NCBI GenBank assembly: GCA_964035015.1
Contig: OZ036004.1
Location: 13,028,427 to 13,092,426, forward strand
Length of the DNA stretch: 64,000 bases
Source: Corallium rubrum
Taxonomy: Eukaryota > Cnidaria > Anthozoa > Scleralcyonacea > Coralliidae
Reading direction: 5' to 3'
Shown here piece by piece: positions 1-10,577 of this stretch (positions within the stretch are counted from its first letter, which is position 1; each line of letters starts with the position of its first letter). The notes beneath the pieces are model-generated. The model saw nothing but the letters and a program-made list of their open reading frames with translations. It made no database searches and was not told where the DNA came from. The translations under genes and the position numbers were made by a program.

Positions 1-184
1 TTGTCAGACGAAAATTTCATATTCATGGGCTTTTTCGCTGTTAAAGGTTCCGGAAGTGATGTCATTTTGACGTCAAAGCAGGAATATGTGTATATTAAAC
101 CCTATTTCTAAATCCCTGCTTTGACATCACTTCCGGAACCTTTAACAGCGAAAAAGCCCATGAAGATGAAATTTTCGTCTGACA
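1..184. repeat. Foldback (MITE-like) inverted repeat
   Basis: Bases 1-66 and about 118-184 are near-perfect reverse complements (outer ends TTGTCAGACGAAAATTTCAT and its complement), separated by about 50 bp. This is the form of a short non-autonomous DNA element. The left end may lie just outside the window. The arms hold TGACGTCA-like and TTCCGGAA motifs. The small ORF reading through the right arm is not credible as a gene. Confidence 0.75.
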
Positions 185-354
185 AGATATATTACAATTT
201 TTCTCAGAACAATCTAAAGATTACAAATATTCAGTCCCCAACCCACTTTAAATTTCCTATAGAATATAGTATATTTGATATTAGGAGTAGTATTGATAGA
301 GATTTTTCGATATACATATAGAAAACTATGTGGTCACTAAATACCTAACTGAAA

Positions 355-487
355 CTATGCGCATACGGTAACGTTTCCGAGCGTTTTCAATTCGTATTGT
401 TTAAAGTATAAATAAGCTGATTTTTCTCGATTCCCTTCAGAACAGTAAACAATACGAAAACGCTCGGAAACGTTACCGTGTGCACAT
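355..487. repeat. Inverted repeat, about 40-bp arms
   Basis: The left arm (from about 355) contains CGGTAACGTTTCCGAGCG and the right arm (to about 487) its complement, joined by an AT-rich loop. It resembles a small foldback element. No target duplication could be assigned with confidence. Confidence 0.65.
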
Positions 488-599
488 ATAGCCTTATATG
501 TGACACGCCAGAACAGACTACTGTAAGTTGTTATTTGTTACAACGTTCAAATGTATGAATTTAACGAACTATTAATATACAATTACTGGATGAGGTTGA

Positions 600-704
600 G
601 CATGATATCAAGAATTATCAAGGCCGAGGTTTATGTTATCTGCCGAAGCCGAAGGCTGAGGCGGATAACACAAACAGAGGCCTTGATAATTCTTGATATC
701 ATGC
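600..704. repeat. Palindrome around GCATGATATCAAGAATTATC
   Basis: GCATGATATCAAGAATTATC followed by AAGGCC at 600-625 is mirrored at about 679-704. A GC-richer loop (CCGAAGCCGAAGGCTGAGG) is itself partly self-complementary. It is probably a foldback element. A fragment, ATATCAAGAATTATC, recurs at about 1028. Confidence 0.65.
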
Positions 705-1444
705 GATAATCGAATTCAATAGTTGTTTTATTATACAATTATGAATGTAGAAGCCTTTAGAAAGTTTTTACAAAGTTAGGTAAAAATAATAAATATTCAT
801 ACCGTCTTCAGTTGGAGGTTCGCTAACTTTTTTCGCTTTCAAATACAATTTTCTCTTTCAAACGCTGCTTTAAACTCTAACAGCTGTATGTATAGCTCGC
901 TTGTTTTTTCTTGGTGGTTTTAGCGTCAACAAAACGTGCCAAATCCCACGGATTAATCCGCTTCTGATCTTCACTCCTAAGGACGGCCGCCATGTTTGTT
1001 TTGTTCAAACCGCTGGCCAACGCGTCATATCAAGAATTATCTGTAGGTTGTTAGCCAATCACATTCGAGATTGTATCAGTATTGTATAATAATTTCTTAT
1101 AACGTCCAATACTTGCTTTATAAATTCCTAACATATATATTATAAATAACTTTTTAAAGTCAGTTTACCTCTTTACCTCGGTGAAGTGATTAATATCCAA
1201 AACAATGGTATACAAACAAGCAGCTTTTATAAATTACCAGAAATTTTAAACAAATACATGCTTTCGTTCCAGATAGTCCAAGAGTTTTTTGTTTCGGCTT
1301 TTAATTTCGCGCTAAAACTGATCGCCAAAAGATTTGCTCGTTCCCAGTACCGATAAGGGGAGAACCTATTTTTTTACTTAAAACTAGACAATATAAATAC
1401 ACCCTATGTAAAGGACAACTTTAACCTTTTTTCACAAAGAAATA
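705..1444. other. No gene seen; 3' flank of the host gene
   Basis: AT-rich DNA downstream of the minus-strand stop codon at 1445. It should include the 3' UTR of that gene. The only ORF (901-1089, +) is short and has no recognisable feature. Confidence 0.5.
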
Positions 1445-1972
1445 CTATTGTACTAAGATATAACCAAAAGCCTTAATTAATTTCTGCCCATTATCAGGCA
1501 AGGCACATATAGCACCGTTACCACAAGCGAGGCTATGTTGTTGTGCACAAAATGAACCTTGAGCACCAAAGCCTATCCAAGAGTCGGGAGACAAACAGTC
1601 ATTCTCATTATTAGCCAGTAAACCAAGTCTAACTTTAGCATTAATTGCTCCTATCACGTTGACGTTAAATCCTTCCAATCTGCAGTTTTCCTGTAAAGAC
1701 GATCCAACCAAGACTGATTTCCAAACATCTTTTCCAAGATTTGTTTGTCGATACACATTATCAGCAATCAAGCTATACATCGAGATTGCTTCGTAGTCGA
1801 GCTTGATCCATTTTGTGACACCATTATGTTTCATTCCAAGACAAAGCTTTGTAAATGGATTGTTCCAGTATGAAGCCAACATGGTTTCTCCGCCTGATAA
1901 CCCAAGTTGTCCATCAGAAATACCATAAACATCCTTATTGGTCCAGTATGCAGAGTTGTAAGCAAATGTTTT
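1445..1972 (-). CDS. Last exon of secreted fibrinogen-like (skeletal matrix protein 5-like) gene
   Basis: This exon encodes the C-terminal half of a fibrinogen-related domain and ends at the stop codon at 1445-1447. The reading frame is open from a splice acceptor (TATAG then AAAACATTT, exon start 1972), giving about 175 residues. Visible family marks are LCLGMK, WIKLDY, IADNVYR, DVWKSVLVG, a cysteine after SSLQEN, NNENDC, SPDSWIGFG, CGNGA and a closing GYILVQ. I recall this pattern from the cnidarian family that includes uncharacterized skeletal organic matrix protein 5; that assignment is from memory, not a search. It joins in frame (phase 0) to the exon at 2278-2413. The product should be secreted, since the presumed first exon encodes a signal peptide. 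Multi-copy families of this kind are common in corals, so this may be one paralogue of many. Confidence 0.75.
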   Translation of the reverse strand, partial: KTFAYNSAYWTNKDVYGISDGQLGLSGGETMLASYWNNPFTKLCLGMKHNGVTKWIKLDYEAISMYSLIADNVYRQTNLGKDVWKSVLVGSSLQENCRLEGFNVNVIGAINAKVRLGLLANNENDCLSPDSWIGFGAQGSFCAQQHSLACGNGAICALPDNGQKLIKAFGYILVQ

Positions 1973-2277
1973 CTATACCAGCATGTATTAATATGTACGT
2001 TAGTGTGACACCTTCAGCTTCAATTTTGTAATGTTTTGTTAGTTCTTTCTTACTGTACAAGTTGTCGTTAAATGTTAAAGTGTCGTTGAAGTGAAAAACT
2101 TAAAGTTTCGTCGCCAGTGACATTCAAGGTGCTCAATAAAAATGTAGAGCAACAATAAGTCCATTTGATGGATTAGGATAAAACTATTAAACATTCGAAG
2201 CCGTCATCAGCGTGAAACAACGTAAAAACAAAAACACTAGCAAAGCAAATATACGCCATTGGCGCATATCATCATAC

Positions 2278-2413
2278 CTTACTTCCATTGATTTTCAATA
2301 CCAGTGTCCAACCGCCATCTCCGCATCCTGGAATTTCAGTCATATGACAGTAAACTGGATATTGGGGTGAAATTTCATCCACTTGAAGTGTGTAGGCACC
2401 GCTGCTTAGCGAA
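2278..2413 (-). CDS. Internal exon: start of fibrinogen-like domain
   Basis: The minus strand reads from acceptor TCTAG (exon starts 2413) to donor AAG/GTATGA (exon ends 2278), 136 nt. The translation contains SSGAYTLQVD, PVYCHMT, GCGDGGWTLVLKING, which is the classic opening of fibrinogen-type domains (GxYxI, YCxM, GGWTLV). Its last codon is complete, so it joins in frame to the next exon at 1972. Its first base completes a codon begun in an upstream exon that I could not locate between 2414 and 7339; such proteins often have an EGF exon there. Confidence 0.75.
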
Positions 2414-2486
2414 CTAGATAAAATAGTTTGTATAATAGTTAGTTATTTTAAACAACAACGTGATCCGTTGAATATATAAACGTTAT

Positions 2487-2512
2487 ATATATATATATAT
2501 ATATGTATATAT
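2487..2512. repeat. (TA)n microsatellite
   Basis: Short TA run in the intron, next to the truncated SINE copy. The same TA tail follows the second copy at 2884-2911, which suggests the TA run is the tail of the inserted elements. Confidence 0.85.
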
Positions 2513-2520
2513 GAGTAAAA

Positions 2521-2645
2521 TTTGTTCTCAAGCTCGAATCCCGTCAGGGATACTCAGACATTTTTCTGAGTATAAAGCTTGAGAACAAATTTTACTCACA
2601 TTACACCAAGCTACAATTTCAACTAACATCACTACCAGACTACCG
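2521..2645 (+). mobile_element. Truncated tRNA-derived SINE copy
   Basis: From the B-box side (GAATCCCGTCAGGGATACTC) onward, this matches the fuller copy at 2728-2883, including ATTTTTCTGAGTATA and the tail CACCAAGCTACAATTTCAAC. The A box and tRNA 5' half are missing. Its start also forms a short inverted repeat with AGCTTGAGAACAAA, which may mark a rearrangement. Confidence 0.7.
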
Positions 2646-2727
2646 ACGTGTTTGTGACTTCGAGTGTGAAGTTCGCATGTCATTAAAACGAACCAGATCG
2701 CGATTTATCCTTCTCTCTACCGTCTGA

Positions 2728-2883
2728 GTCCCAGTAGCTCAGTCGACAGAGCGTCTGTCTAGAAATCAGAAGGTCGCGGGTTCGCATCCCGTCAGGGATA
2801 CTCAGACATTTTTCTGAGTATACACGTAAAGCTTGAGAACAAATTTTACTCACATTACACCAAGCTACAATTTCAACTAACAT
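2728..2883 (+). mobile_element. tRNA-derived SINE
   Basis: The 5' part folds as a tRNA-like sequence: an A-box-like TAGCTCAGTCGACAG, an anticodon-type loop CTAGAAA and a B-box-like GGTTCGCATCC, then a non-tRNA tail ending before a (TA)n run. These are RNA polymerase III internal promoter elements, so it is read as a SINE and not a working tRNA gene. It sits in an intron of the host gene, on the opposite strand. A spurious minus-strand ORF containing GMRTRDLLIS comes from this repeat. Confidence 0.8.
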
Positions 2884-2959
2884 ATGTATATATATATATA
2901 TATATATATTTGGTTTTAAAAGGATAAAAATACAGTCTTAAAAAAGTTCGGTTACTCGA

Positions 2960-2984
2960 GTTTCACGCTCAAAGCGATCATCCG
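2960..2984 (-). ncRNA. Hammerhead-ribozyme-like core (degenerate)
   Basis: On the minus strand a GGATGA box, a short hairpin (CGC, loop, GCG) and GTGAAAC lie in the arrangement of a hammerhead core (CTGATGA, stem II, GAAAC). The first box has one change from CTGATGA, so cleavage is doubtful. It lies just downstream of a Penelope-like ORF fragment on the same strand and next to a (TA)n run. Hammerheads are known in Penelope-like elements. Confidence 0.5.
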
Positions 2985-3036
2985 ACCAAAGGTTTTTAAA
3001 ATATGAATAACGAATATGCCTATAAGTATTTAAAAT

Positions 3037-3330
3037 CTAAATATATTTACATAAAAATTTGTTTTGGTGTCTACATTTAGACACGAGGTCAGATCTTTTG
3101 TTCAATAAAAATCGTTTGTCAGCATAAAGAATGCACAGTTTTTCTGCTAAACACAAGCTGCATGTTTCGCTGACATTTTGGAATGCGTTTGCACGCCCCA
3201 AGATTGACCAATTAATCTCATACTTCTGCTGCTTTTCCTTCAATTCCCAAACGAATTTTGAAAGAGCTGTCATTGTAGAGTGTTTTTTGTGCTTGAAAGA
3301 GGCCTTGTGGTTGTAGAGCTTTAAAATCAT
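3037..3330 (-). pseudogene. Penelope-like element C-terminal (GIY-YIG side) fragment
   Basis: Ninety-seven codons with ALSKFVWELK, INWSILGRA, CSLCLAEKLCIL, LLNKRSDLVSKCRHQNKFL. I recognise this as the conserved tail of Penelope-like polyproteins, downstream of the GIY-YIG endonuclease core. It is a fragment without the upstream domains and without its own start context, so it is not expected to be functional. A second, shorter relative lies at 30911-31137. Confidence 0.6.
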
Positions 3331-3463
3331 TATTTGCTCTCAGCAAGAAACTTGAAAACATAAACTACAATACGCATGACGGAAGCTCATATGTGGCTGA
3401 TTAATATAATTTATTGCAATAAATCAACAATTTTGCATTAATTATCATAACATATTCGCTCTT

Positions 3464-3526
3464 GTCGTATATGAACTCATAGCTAACTCGGCGAAGCGCC
3501 TCGTTGGCTGTGAGTTTATATACGAC
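3464..3526. repeat. Hairpin with TCGGCGAAGCGCC loop
   Basis: GTCGTATATGAACTCATAGC is mirrored by GCTGTGAGTTTATATACGAC around a GC-rich loop. A small foldback repeat. Confidence 0.6.
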
Positions 3527-3584
3527 TCGAGCTCATGGTATAATTGTTAAATATATAACGACAGCGACAACGCAGTGCATTACA

Positions 3585-4030
3585 ATGGTATACTGTATTA
3601 TGATAATGATAATGTGATAACGATAATGTCGCTGACAACAATAATGTCACTGATAAGATGATAAAGATAAGGAAGACGAGGGGGACAAAAAGGATAAGAA
3701 AAATAAGAAGAACGAAGAGAATGAGAATAATGTTGAAAAGGATCATAAGGATGATGAGGAAGAAGATGAGTAGAATGATGAAGATGATGATGAGGAGCTT
3801 GGTTGATAAAGAAGATGATGAAGTGAATGATGACGATAGAGAGGATTATTAGGAGAGTGATGATAAAAAAAGAGGATAAGTAGGATAACGATAATAAAGA
3901 AAGTGATAAAGATGATAATGATAATATGGAGGAAAAGAAAAAAAATGATGATAAGAATGATGATAATGATGAAAAGAATGTTGAACAAGATGATAATGGT
4001 GATGATGATCAGAAGAAGATGATAATGGGG
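3585..4030. repeat. GAT/GAA-rich low-complexity tract
   Basis: Purine-rich on the plus strand (GATGATAA, AAGAAGAT and similar), giving long open frames on both strands that are composition artefacts. There is no regular repeat unit. Confidence 0.8.
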
Positions 4031-5355
4031 GTGATTTTTTTCTTTATCGCTGCGTACTCAATTCTTGTAGTTCATTCGCATTAGAGCAATATCAATATGC
4101 CTATCAAACATAAAATTTACGCACCATATAAACAAACAAATTAGAATAAAAGGATAAATTTGTGCTCGAGTTTTATGTGGTAATGTCTGTGTATATCAAA
4201 TACAAACTAATTTTTTTCTGAACAAGAAAGTTCTAAGCAAAAATGATTCAATCTTGTTTATACCTGTCTTTTTTCAGGGCAGCCTTACATGATGGTGCGG
4301 AAATACATTTTCTTAAACCTACAAAAAATAAATCACATATTCCCATCAAGTTATTCATTCTGATTATGTATACACTAGCGGAGGTACCGGGGAAAATGAG
4401 ACAAATTGCAGAGAATTCGCTAATCGCAGAATAAGTGAGATATACTTTAAACTTAATACTAAGGACAGAGTACTAACACTGTATTTATCAACACAAACGC
4501 TAGCTTGTACCCAAAATGAAAATGGTTCACAACAGGTCACGGTTGTTTATCTGCATGAATGCACACAATTTTATGACGCTTTATGGTAAACAGCAGATTG
4601 AAAGCAAAAACGAAACTAAACTACTTTAACAACGTACTACCACAAAGTCAGATTCTCACTCTAAAACATATAGATGGTATATATTAGTAGATAGCTGTCG
4701 ATGCATTGCAGTATTTATGCAACTATATAGCCTTTAGCTGTGACAGTTGATACAATATTTCACTGGTATTCCACAGCCATATATTTCTTCTAGACACGCT
4801 GTCTACATTATTGCGCACAAAATTTCTCATTAATTCACACTCTCACATTTCAAGGCAACTCAGACACTTTCAACAACGAGACTAAGAACCAACGCGAGAA
4901 TACATTTGACTTACTTTGGGAAAACGTTTCTGACTTTTTACAGCTCTATAAATGTAAAAACAACATATTATTAAAATGGGGTAGCAGAAAGAAGAGGGGG
5001 AAAATAACGTCGTATGAGGTATAAGATGTAAAATATACGAACCCTAGCAGCTCAAAATTTTAAGTTGGAAATCCATATCAAACATGTGGGCACTCATAGA
5101 CTGTATATTCTTGGTTTGCACCTGACGTCATGACAGCCATGTTGGAGGAACTTTAACAAAAGGATCAGCAGTTATTGTATTTGGAGTGTGTTTTCCTTCA
5201 ACATGGCCGCCATATCTTTGTCTTATAAATCTTAAGAGATTGGTTGTAAACCATCACTGCTTCAACGCGACAAAAGTTGCTTACTGCGGAGATGTTCGAA
5301 ATCTCACACTTTCTATAACTTACTCTAATTTTGCTGATTTTCGACAATTTAACAC
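4031..5355. other. No gene seen (intron of host gene)
   Basis: AT-rich sequence between the fibrinogen-like and PAN exons. Short ORFs show no recognisable domain. The missing middle exon of the host gene could lie here or in 5796-7137 but I could not identify it. Confidence 0.4.
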
Positions 5356-5525
5356 TATAGATCGTTTTCATCTGACGTCACGGCGGCCATATTGGTGTAC
5401 CAAAACAATAAAATGGCGGCCATATTGGTGTACGGCATGGGAATTAGCTCTTTCTTATTCAAATATTTCGTATTGTTTCACCATCCCAATGGGGCCACCG
5501 ATCACGTGAGTGAAAACGATCTATA
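5356..5525. mobile_element. MITE copy 1 carrying CArG-box and CRE motifs
   Basis: Fifteen-base terminal inverted repeats, TATAGATCGTTTTCA and its exact complement, enclose about 140 bp. Inside are TGACGTCA (CRE), two copies of GGCGGCCATATTGGTGT (each containing the CArG consensus CCATATTGG and a YY1-like GGCGGCCAT) and a CACGTGA E-box. A related copy lies at 24874-25034. It lies in an intron of the host gene. Confidence 0.7.
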
Positions 5526-5638
5526 ACCTTGCAGGTAATCTAGTTACTAGTATATTATAGAGCTCGACCGCAAAACTTATGATTTGTCTGGCACGGGCAG
5601 CAAATGAGTACAACCTATAGTTAATCTATTTTCTGATG

Positions 5639-5795
5639 TTAAGCCGGTTTTCCACTAGGCGACTTTTTTCGCGCGAAGCGACTTTTTCTTTGGTCTCATG
5701 AGCTCTGAGCTGGAGCTAATCTGAAATCTATAGAATTCGAACAAAGGAAAGTCGCTTCGCGCGAAAAAAATTGCCTAGTGGAAAACCGGCTTTAA
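5639..5795. repeat. Foldback repeat, about 50-bp arms
   Basis: TTAAGCCGGTTTTCCACTAG with GGCGACTTTTTTCGCGCGAAG is mirrored at about 5745-5795. Its ends abut TTAA on the left and TTTAA on the right, so a TTAA target is possible. About 50 bp of unique loop. Confidence 0.7.
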
Positions 5796-7137
5796 ACAGC
5801 ACTGTCAAGCGATCATTTGTAGTTAGAAAGGACGACTGCCTATGAACGGTTGTCATTAACACTAATGTTATATTCGTATTATTACGTTGCGTGATATTCA
5901 CCTGTTGGTGTTGCATTTACCTGGCGAGGTGACATCTTGCCCTCACCTTTACTGGGCAGACCCATTTTAGCACATATGTAAAATACATAGTTTATAATTT
6001 CTGTTTTCAAAGTTTTAAAGCGGCTTGGGGATTTTTACCCCTAGCCACTGATTATCCCAAAACGTGTCAAAGTCATATAATCAATTTACCCAGTAAACGG
6101 AGCTCAGGAAATGCGACACGCATTCATTTAATTTTAGTCGGGACAATTTTACTAATGTATTTGGAAGAATTACAGCATTTGTATTAAATATTTATCGTAC
6201 AAGACATGAGGCATAAATAAAATATTTGCCAGCAAATATGAATTTTATGCCTTCCGCAGATAGTGATTCAGATTAGTAACTTTAAAAATGCAATTAAATT
6301 GTTTTACTGGAATACTTCATGTCATTAGTTTGTTTTTGTTGCCCATACCCTTTAAAGACAAAACTTGCCTCAGATAAGCTGGGACATGGAGATAACGATT
6401 ATGTAAAAGTGTTATGACACACCGTATCACTATTTTCCTGTCACTCGCACATAGTCCGCTGCTAAGTAGACATTCAAAAAATTATTTACCCGCCTCCTCC
6501 CCATGTCTGCGTTCATATAGTTTTCAGTTATTATAGATATATTGCTGTATGTTTTTGGCGTTATCGTGCCCTCACCTTTCTTGGAGAAAACCATTTTAGG
6601 ACATTTGATAAACCAACTGATAAATTATCTGTCTAAGGGACTGTGGACGGGACGTTTGCTGGGACGTGACGTTAAGCGGGATCGCATCGCTACTATATTT
6701 TCCCTTATTTATCTCATTTCGTTTATATGAAGAATATGTTTGCGGGACGTTTTTGTCCAGTCCCGCAGAGCTTTCTAACATTACGATTTACCAAAATAAA
6801 AACGTTTTTTAAAGCATTCTTTTGTCAACACGACAAAATTCATTATTCTATTACCTAATAATTATTCAATTGTTGTCTGCTAGAACTTTAAACTCTTCAG
6901 GTATCCTATAAACAAAAGCTTGTTTGGTAAGAAAAAAAGAATATTTATAGGTGTTCAAAGCATGTGTGAAGATAACTGGAGAAATGTATTGCTGTTCTTT
7001 TGTTCTGAGACTCATATTTGAAGTGAAATTACGGAGCCCGGCGAAATGTTTTGGTAAGTCTTTTAGTTTGTCTTTTGTGTACTTTCCCTTGATAAAAGTC
7101 GAAATTATTCAGCGAAACTCAAGCTAAAAAAAACAAC
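5796..7137. other. No gene seen (intron of host gene)
   Basis: Searched by eye for cysteine-rich exons on the minus strand and for repeats; nothing recognised. Short ORFs near 6542-6781 appear on both strands and are not convincing. Confidence 0.4.
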
Positions 7138-7273
7138 ACTTAATTGTCTGCTCCCTCGGGAAACAGTTTTGTTTTCCCTCGAGTCTCGATGTTTCCCTCG
7201 ACTTCGTCTCGGGAAATATCAAGACTCTCGGGAAAACAAAACTAACTGTTTCCCTCGGGAGCAGACATTAAGT
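7138..7273. repeat. Palindrome with TCGGGAAA repeats
   Basis: TGTCTGCTCCCTCGGGAAAC plus TTTTGTTTTCCC is mirrored at the right end (GGGAAAACAAAAC, GTTTCCCTCGGGAGCAGACA). Several CTCGGGAAA words recur inside. It lies only about 65 bp inside the intron from the donor of the PAN exon. Confidence 0.7.
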
Positions 7274-7339
7274 ATATAATAATGTCATAAACGACATGAT
7301 TATCTTTTTCGGTAAATATACGAATAAAATAACGCTTAC

Positions 7340-7663
7340 CCGGTCAACGATTTTAAGAAAAGTCATCCCTTTTTTGGTCAATAGATCACCAACTAACTCT
7401 TCTTCTGTTGCGTCATTCAGCTCACACATGTCTGGACCATCGTTGTTCATAACTTGAAAATTGACCGAGGTGCAAGACCGCACCCTTGCACAATGTGAAC
7501 CACACTCAATCTCGCCTTTTACAAGAAGCTTTCTTATGACATGGTTTCGCAAATACTTGTTGTCTTGTCTGCTGTACAGAACTTGGTCAGAACCAATGCA
7601 TATTTCGTCAGTTTTCCAAGCGAAGAATGCTAAATAAAGTATAATACGCCTTGTGAGTAACAT
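7340..7663 (-). CDS. First coding exon: signal peptide plus PAN/apple-like domain
   Basis: Starting at ATG 7663, the first about 20 residues (MLLTRRIILYLAFFAW) form a plausible signal peptide. Then come C-containing segments ECGSHCARVRSC, VNFQV and MCELND with the C-C-C-C spacing of a PAN/apple module. The coding frame runs to a consensus donor (CCGG/GTAAGC) at 7340; the ORF beyond it is intron read-through. It lies on the same strand as the fibrinogen-like exons at 1445-2413, and PAN plus fibrinogen-like is the domain order I remember for the skeletal-matrix-5-like family, so I join them as one gene of about 6.2 kb. That joining is inference; a missing middle exon is needed to make the phase fit. 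Confidence 0.65.
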
Positions 7664-10222
7664 GGTAAAGCGAAACGTTCGTTACTACAACGCCAGCTGC
7701 ACATAAATTTCGCAAACATATAATTTTAACTCATTATATTGTCTGCCACCTGTTCCAAAACGTTTAATATTTAATACTTATTGACCGAGCGTGCATGAGG
7801 TCTACTAGTGGACCGACGTTTTTAGTACGGGTCCTCCGCGGATATACATTCATTCGCGAGCAGACATTCTTTCGGGGGGAGCCGAGCCGTGAAGCGGCGA
7901 GGCGAAAACACGAGGAGAAAGAACGTCTGCCGTCAAACCCTATAATTAGCCTTCCGCCCCTTGACACATGGCATGTAAACAAACTGCAAGGTGACTCGCC
8001 TTTGACGTATCTACACTGGCGAAATAAATGTCTACCTACAATACTGTGACGATATCGTTAATTGACTGCCATTGCTCTGCAATAAAAGGAAACCCCGCGA
8101 TTTCCTTCTAATCCTATTTAAGTATCCAAGGCAGTTGATTTGCCAATTCATTCACTGGCCGCCTTTTCCAGAAGCTCACGCTGATTCACTGGGGATTTTT
8201 CTGCTAAACTGAACCCGTTGAAAGTTGAGCAAAACGTCTTGGCTTCACAGCAAATGACCTTTATTATTTAAAAGTTAACTGAACGATTTTGTCGCAACAC
8301 AAGCGAAAATATTAAACGATCCCAACCACATAATTTCTGATAATGAAAGTGAAAGTTAGAAACCGTTAGCCAATCATAGAAGCGGAAGTAGCAGAGACAT
8401 TATAAGCCAATCAGAACATTAGTCCGCCACACGGACTAGAGAATTTATTTTTGAATGAATTGTCCACAGACTGTCTTCTCTTCTCCTAAAGCCACACCCC
8501 CCTGAAGACAGTCTGTTTACAGGCTACCGCGGATATAGTGTCCCTCACATGTAAGAAGAAAAAAGAAGCTCAGATTTGCCAGGCAGGAACTCTTTAATTT
8601 CTTTTTATTAGTTGACAAAATCAGTTTCAAAATTCAGTTCCCCAACAAAGATATTAGGGCTTTTTATCGCCAAAAAAAACGTGGCTTAAATATAAAGTAG
8701 TCGCTAAAGACAGCTCGATTTTTAAGGGTCAAGATTTTTTGCAGCCGAGATTTTTAGCAGGGATATATGAACGTTGCTAGCAGAGCCTTTCATCAGAGTA
8801 ATATATAACGTCTAAAAAGTCAATAACTATATATAGCTCCGGTTGAAACGTTAGTAGTTTGTTAGATTTTTTTAGCTGGCTGAATGTTGTCTTTTGTTGC
8901 TGCCTGAAAATTATCTTAAAATTTCGGTCGTTAATATAAGCGGTCAAGTCACCAGATTTTGGCAGAATCTTGGCGTAAGCAACATTTCTCCACTTTATCA
9001 GCCTTCAATGCCAATGGTGTCAAATTTCCCAAATAAACTTGCTTCGTTCGTCAAAATAAATTACACGTTTAATTCGATAAAAATACAATATATATGTGCT
9101 ATTCTATCTTTAGTTAGACTTAAACAGTATTTAAAGAGTTTCCGCTCTCGTTTTGCCCTGTATATGCGAGTTAGCGTGTACAAATAATAGTTAATAGAAC
9201 AGAAATAAACACGAGTAACCCGAATACATAATAGTGATAATACACTTCGTTTGATAACCAGAAAGAGGATATTTCAGACCTCAGATGATGAAGATGAACC
9301 TCTAGTTACTACACGCTTGAAGTTCGAGTGATTTACAAGAGAGTTTGAGGTAAAGTTTTACATTGCGTTGCTGAAATCGTCACTCAGTCGTGCCCGTCAT
9401 AACAGCGCAGCCTCAGTTGAGGAAACTTTAGTATTATAGCGTTTCTACACGTTGGTTTTCAGCGATAATAGTCTAAAATCAAAGAACGAACATACCAGCT
9501 CACAGGAGAGTGACCCAAACGACGATTAAAGACGAATTCGACAAAAACCAAAGCGATATACTTCTTGCTTCGCAAGTTTAGCCATGATTTTAACAAGGAA
9601 ATATAGGCATGGCCGCGCCGCTCGCCGCAATGGTTTTGCACCCCTTGCAAGGAAACGGGAAACCCAACATTGCAAACGGCCGGTGGTTAATAAACTGATT
9701 TTTAGGATACAAATGTGAGATAATACTGTAATTGCGGAATGTTCACAATCGAGTAGATCACTTTAAAAAGCCGAAGGACGTGTAAATTATGGCACAGAAG
9801 ATAGATTGACTTATAGAGAGTATAGATTTCGACAAGCAGCATACTTCTTTGGCAACATATAGCATGTTAATACTCTAAGTTTGTAATACTTATAATGTTT
9901 GGTCGGCTTCCATAGAAGTATAACAGCTATGCATGCATCATAACAAGAACGAGCCAGTTTGTTTTATTAAACTGCATGCCCAGTGTCCAAGTCATGTATA
10001 ACGTGTTTTGTTGGCATTTAAGAAATTATGTTGTCAACATTTTTTCTTATTAACAGCTGAGCTATTTTACTCCCTGTCATTTTGGTGAAAAAATTGTTTG
10101 TGAGTATCGATCTGTAAAATTGAATGTGATATTTGTATATTATGTTGTAGGTAGTTTAAAATGAAACAACTATGAAGGAAGAACTTCAAGGTGAAGCAAC
10201 ATGACAACTTAATACAGAATAT
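7664..10222. other. Intergenic region upstream of the host gene; no gene seen
   Basis: This contains the likely promoter region of the minus-strand gene starting at 7663. A hairpin with 13-bp arms (ACAGACTGTCTTC and complement) is at 8466-8516. The stretch 7770-7960 (AGCCGAGCCGTGAAGCGGCGAGG, read in parts) looks like a dispersed repeat. No coding feature is supported. Confidence 0.4.
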
Positions 10223-10229
10223 ATTTGAA

Positions 10230-10526
10230 CATAGTCAATCGAGATATGGTCTGGAAACTCAGCTAAAGTCTTTGGTCTATTTTTTTGTTCGCCTTTATGC
10301 ATTTTTGTGCACGGTGCACGGTCACTGAACAATTGTATTTTAGTATAATGAACGAATTGTCCAATAGCAACGTTTCAGTTCAATCACTCAACCGTGCTAT
10401 TTAAATATTAATAAACCTAAAACAAAGGATGTGCACGGTGTAAGGTACGGTTCAACATAAAATCACAACTCATTATAGGCGCTTTGAAGTTTGCCGAGTT
10501 TCCAGACCATGTCTCGATTGACTATG
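10230..10526. mobile_element. MITE family A, copy 1 (7-bp target duplication)
   Basis: About 31-bp inverted ends beginning CATAGTCAATCGAG; the right end is the complement with one mismatch. It is flanked by ATTTGAA at 10223-10229 and 10527-10533. A second copy at 27703-27993 has its own 7-bp duplication, which fixes the ends. No coding capacity. Confidence 0.85.
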
Positions 10527-10577
10527 ATTTGAACTGTGTCATTTACAGTTTTCGAACTTTGTCAATGATTTCATTAA

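Larger units (their letters stand above)
2884..3330 (-). mobile_element. 3' end of a Penelope-like retroelement
   Basis: A remnant consisting of a C-terminal ORF fragment (3037-3330), a spacer, a hammerhead-like motif (2960-2984) and a (TA)n tail (2884-2911), all in minus-strand order. This is the 3' architecture expected for Penelope-like elements. The 5' part with the reverse transcriptase is absent. Confidence 0.55.

Noticed and set aside
2683-2883. Minus-strand ORF containing GMRTRDLLISRQTLCRLSYW
   Set aside because: This is the antisense of the tRNA-derived SINE; the same false peptide is widespread in animal gene predictions.
3658-3988. ORFs in the GAT-rich tract
   Set aside because: Composition artefacts without any domain.
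7764-8049. Overlapping ORFs of 72 and 84 codons on opposite strands
   Set aside because: Likely part of a dispersed repeat; no domain and no splice context.
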